From: Mariprofundaceae bacterium
GTDB taxonomy: Bacteria > Pseudomonadota > Zetaproteobacteria > Mariprofundales > Mariprofundaceae
Assembly (NCBI GenBank): GCA_030950825.1
Contig: JAUZQT010000044.1
Span: forward strand, 1 to 8,024
DNA length: 8,024 nt
Reading direction: 5' to 3'
Both the position numbers and the translations under genes were made by a program. Under the pieces are notes generated by a model. It was not told the DNA's origin, made no database searches, and saw only the letters and a program-made list of their open reading frames with translations. Below, piece by piece: positions 5,899 to 8,024 of this stretch. How positions within the stretch are numbered: position 1 is the first letter of the stretch; each line of letters begins with the position of its first letter.

Positions 5899-5967
5899 TT
5901 AAACGAAGCAGATTTTTTTATGCAGCTTGCCAGAGTGCTTGGGGAATATGTAGCGTAATGTATTCAT
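5899..5967 (-). other. Possible 22-aa leader ORF upstream of the MITE-like element
   Basis: MNTLRYIFPKHSGKLHKKIC then FV and TAA. An AAAGG about 7 bases before the ATG could serve as ribosome site, and a promoter-like sequence (5984-6012) lies just upstream on the same strand. It ends 10 bases before the MITE-like element. It is too short to judge as a gene and may be the leader of the ATPase transcript, or chance. Confidence 0.2.
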
Positions 5968-5983
5968 AATATACCTTTGCTGT

Positions 5984-6012
5984 AATATCCTAAATAGTGG
6001 GGGTTGCGTCAA
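5984..6012 (-). promoter_or_regulatory. Putative sigma70-type promoter directed at the ATPase/HD-GYP pair
   Basis: TTGACG (6007-6012 on the minus strand), a 17-bp spacer, then GATATT (5984-5989), 5/6 and 4/6 to consensus. Transcription would begin near 5977 and run through the MITE-like element into the ATPase gene, giving a leader of about 255 bases. Confidence 0.45.
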
Positions 6013-6040
6013 GCTTTTTTATGGTTCTTTTAGGGATAAT

Positions 6041-6103
6041 ATGAAACGTTCAAGCATTGCTTTTATAAATTGCGCTAACTTCTTGACAAGTAAAGCTCAA
6101 TAG
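6041..6103 (+). other. Possible 20-aa ORF upstream of the lipoprotein
   Basis: MKRSSIAFINCANFLTSKAQ, with AGGGA 4-5 bases before the ATG. It overlaps the proposed lipoprotein promoter and ends 19 bases before its start codon. It could be a leader peptide, a remnant, or chance. Confidence 0.2.
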
Positions 6104-6111
6104 CGTCTATT
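6083..6111 (+). promoter_or_regulatory. Putative sigma70-type promoter of the fusion lipoprotein
   Basis: Perfect TTGACA (6083-6088), a 17-bp spacer and TCTATT (6106-6111, 4/6 to consensus). The predicted start of transcription near 6118 is only about 5 bases before the ATG at 6123. This fits the lack of any Shine-Dalgarno and suggests a nearly leaderless mRNA. Confidence 0.5.
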
Positions 6112-6122
6112 TATCCATATCT

Positions 6123-8024
6123 ATGTGCACATTAATAAAAAATATATTGTTTATGTTTCTCGGCCTCAGTGTTGTGATGATGTCTGCTTGTCGGACGATT
6201 GTGCCTGATCCGAGCATGCCTATGGCAGCACATCAAGTGTCATTGCTTGAATATACACTGCACAATATTGGTCCGCATCGAATTTCCGAATCTCGGGCTG
6301 TCCGTTTTGTTGATTTTAACCAAGATGGTTTTCTTGATCTATTGGTCGGTGGACGTAAAACCGTGGATGGGTTTCATATTGAGTGGGGTGATGGTGCAGG
6401 GCACTGGCGTGTTCAAAATGGGCCGCCAAGTAGTATGCAGCCGCGAGGTTTTGCTGTAGGCGATGTCAACGGTGATGGTGATTTGGATATCCTGGTGGGG
6501 GGGGGAGGCGATCAGAAGGGCTTGCAGATTTGGAGCCTGAATAAGCATGGGGCATGGAAACTATTGTCTAGCCCTGTTGATTTTGGCTTGTTTCATGCGC
6601 TGCAGCTGCAGGATATGAACCATGATGGCTGGTTGGATATTGTGGCTGCACGCTCTGATAACGAACAAGATGGCGGTGTTTATGTTTTCCTGAATAATGG
6701 TCAAGGAGGCTGGTTGCCCAGTGTTGGGCCAATGGTCTCTGGTTTATTCACAGGCATTGCCATCGCTGATATGAATGCTGATGGCAATATGGATATTGTT
6801 GCATCAAGGCGTGGGGGTTTGGGGGCACGCGAACAAGGCAGTCATGAATGGCGGCGTTCTGGGGGCGTTCAACTTTGGTATGGTGATGGCTCAGCTCGCT
6901 GGGAACCAGAGGCGCTGCCTGTTGGTGCTGATGCTGAAAGTGTCAGTATCGCAGATGTGAATGGCGATGGGCGTTTGGATATTGTTGCAGGGCTGTATCA
7001 ACAGGGGATTGTGCTTTGGTTGGCTGGAAAAAAAGAATGGCAGCGGCGTATGGTACATCCAAAAGGAAGCTGGAATCATGTGCGCGTGGGTGATCTCAAT
7101 GGCGATGGGCAAAGAGAATTGCTTGCATCATCCAGTGATGGTTCAGGTTTGGCTGTATGGAAGTGGTCAGGTGATCGTTTTTCTACAATACCACGTTTGC
7201 TTCCAGCTTATGGCGTATATTTGGATTTGGATTTGGGTGATGTTCGTCATGATGGGCAATTAGCCGTTGCAGCAGTCCGTGCTGATGGTGGTGTGGAGGT
7301 ATGGTCTGGCTTGAAAGCCGAGCCTGAACCGCTCAAAACTTTTCAAGGCGGTAAAATTGGCGAGAAAATTTCGGTTTTTTATGACTCTGGTGATGCCTCA
7401 CTTAATCGTGAGGCGTTAAAAGTATTGGATGCTTGGGGCTCTAATATGGGCAAGCTGTCGGGCTTGCATTTTGAAATGGAAGCTCGAGCCGATATTCGCT
7501 CAATTCATTCAGATTTATATCCGAATAACCGTGCCTTGTCGCAGGCACGTGCTGAATCCATTGTGGCATGGCTGAGTGATCATGGGGTACCTGTGAGTGC
7601 TTCTGATATTCATGTTATGGGTGCAAAAGATCCATTGTCTCGTGGTCTGGATGCTTTATCTTTGAAGTTGAACCGTCGGGTTTTTGTGCAGGCCTACCAA
7701 GTTGGCACAGTGCGTTTACCACATGTGCAACAGGAAGGGCAACAGCATGATCTCTTTCATGTTGATGAAAACAAAGTCTTTAAAACGATAGACAAGACGA
7801 CGGGTTATAAAATTGGTAAAGGAGATTTGCTGTCTCTCACATTTTGGCAAGGCGGAAAAAGTACCGTGTATAAAGTGACTGTGCAGGTGAATGGTACGGT
7901 ATCTCTGCCGTATCAAGAAGCGTTACAGGTGACAGGCTTAACGTCAAGTGAGGTGGATCAACATATTACCCAGCAGTTGAAACGCTTTGAACGTAATCCG
8001 CGAGTGGATGTTGCGGTGCTTCGT
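6123..8024 (+). CDS. Lipoprotein fusing seven FG-GAP/VCBS repeats, an OmpA-like domain and a Wza-type polysaccharide export domain (3' end outside window)
   Basis: 634 codons visible, one unbroken frame to the right edge. Start ATG 6123: signal peptide with K6, hydrophobic core and lipobox MSAC, acylated Cys23. Seven DxNxDGxxD-type calcium loops start near residues 64, 114, 164, 216, 278, 324 and 373 (for example DVNGDGDLD, DMNHDGWLD, DVNGDGRLD); the last is weak (DVRHDGQLA). Seven such repeats would make one complete beta-propeller. An OmpA-like domain covers about 415-535 (VFYDSGDASL, RAD with D457, NNRALSQARAESI with R476, NRRVFV), keeping the Asp and Arg that bind peptidoglycan in this family. 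From Y562, YKIGKGDLLSLTFWQ and VNGTVSLPY...VTGLTSSEVDQHI match the start of the Wza-type polysaccharide export (PES) domain; further export/SLBB domains are expected beyond the edge. Likely an outer-membrane lipoprotein facing the periplasm (inference). It diverges from the ATPase/HD-GYP pair and contains a G9 run. Confidence 0.9.
   Translation, partial: MCTLIKNILFMFLGLSVVMMSACRTIVPDPSMPMAAHQVSLLEYTLHNIGPHRISESRAVRFVDFNQDGFLDLLVGGRKTVDGFHIEWGDGAGHWRVQNGPPSSMQPRGFAVGDVNGDGDLDILVGGGGDQKGLQIWSLNKHGAWKLLSSPVDFGLFHALQLQDMNHDGWLDIVAARSDNEQDGGVYVFLNNGQGGWLPSVGPMVSGLFTGIAIADMNADGNMDIVASRRGGLGAREQGSHEWRRSGGVQLWYGDGSARWEPEALPVGADAESVSIADVNGDGRLDIVAGLYQQGIVLWLAGKKEWQRRMVHPKGSWNHVRVGDLNGDGQRELLASSSDGSGLAVWKWSGDRFSTIPRLLPAYGVYLDLDLGDVRHDGQLAVAAVRADGGVEVWSGLKAEPEPLKTFQGGKIGEKISVFYDSGDASLNREALKVLDAWGSNMGKLSGLHFEMEARADIRSIHSDLYPNNRALSQARAESIVAWLSDHGVPVSASDIHVMGAKDPLSRGLDALSLKLNRRVFVQAYQVGTVRLPHVQQEGQQHDLFHVDENKVFKTIDKTTGYKIGKGDLLSLTFWQGGKSTVYKVTVQVNGTVSLPYQEALQVTGLTSSEVDQHITQQLKRFERNPRVDVAVLR
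6497..6505 (+). repeat. G9 homopolymer inside the lipoprotein coding region
   Basis: Nine consecutive G spanning codons V125-G128, just after the second calcium loop. A change of one base by slippage would shift the frame and truncate the protein before the OmpA-like and export domains, so it is a candidate phase-variation tract. Confidence 0.85.

Noticed and set aside
5489..5902. 137-codon plus-strand open frame opposite the ATPase gene and the MITE-like element
   Set aside because: It lies antisense to the well-supported ATPase, shows no motif or ribosome site, and ends in the insertion element.
6199..6459. 86-codon plus-strand open frame within the lipoprotein
   Set aside because: It is out of frame inside a strongly supported coding region with regular calcium-loop repeats.
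7220..7242. Short tandem TTGGAT repeat as a possible variable tract
   Set aside because: Only two to three imperfect units, encoding Leu-Asp in a propeller blade; a 6-bp change would keep the frame.
6961..7263. 100-codon plus-strand open frame within the lipoprotein
   Set aside because: It is a shadow frame produced by the repetitive GAT/GGC codon usage of the propeller.

Overview
The window looks like part of a gammaproteobacterial chromosome. The evidence is a YheS-type ABC-F ATPase close to the Escherichia coli pattern, a glutaredoxin-like protein of a kind I know from Pseudomonas relatives, and an IS630-type element. Base composition is moderate and the genes are bacterial in style, but the genus cannot be fixed from sequence alone. 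Gene content mixes housekeeping genes (about 1-2000 and 3241-3645) with an envelope/polysaccharide-type accessory region (about 3715-8024). The two are separated and punctuated by small mobile elements.

Left part (1-3240, minus strand): yheS runs off the left edge. Its start overlaps by 4 bases (ATGA) the stop of a small two-helix membrane protein with a zinc ribbon. An IS630-family copy with clear 24-bp inverted ends and TA at both borders (2043-2970) sits directly upstream of that small gene. Its transposase is broken by a nonsense codon and a frame break, and there is a further frame change at an A8 run. Next to the IS is a 160-bp inverted-repeat unit (3011-3170) abutted exactly on both sides by the same 18-bp sequence. 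It carries a start-less reading frame with two CxxC pairs.

Middle part (3241-5721, minus strand): the reading order is an ExeA/GspA/MshM-like AAA ATPase, then (TAA immediately followed by ATG) a 401-aa protein with a decayed HD-GYP domain, then after about 70 bp a glutaredoxin-like protein with a CPFC motif. A 163-bp MITE-like element with near-perfect inverted ends (5727-5889) lies only 5 bp before the ATPase start codon.

Right part (5890-8024): a 230-bp region with two diverging promoter-like sequences, then a plus-strand lipoprotein that runs off the right edge. Its visible 634 residues contain a lipobox signal peptide, seven FG-GAP/VCBS-type calcium-loop repeats (enough for one seven-bladed propeller), an OmpA-like peptidoglycan-binding domain, and the beginning of a Wza-type polysaccharide export (PES) domain. 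This fusion is the most unusual item in the window.

Working model (inference): the lipoprotein is an outer-membrane polysaccharide export component with its own peptidoglycan anchor and propeller. The divergent ATPase and degenerate HD-GYP protein are its assembly or regulatory partners, resembling the ExeA-like ATPase and Wza-like protein that occur together in exopolysaccharide/exosortase loci.
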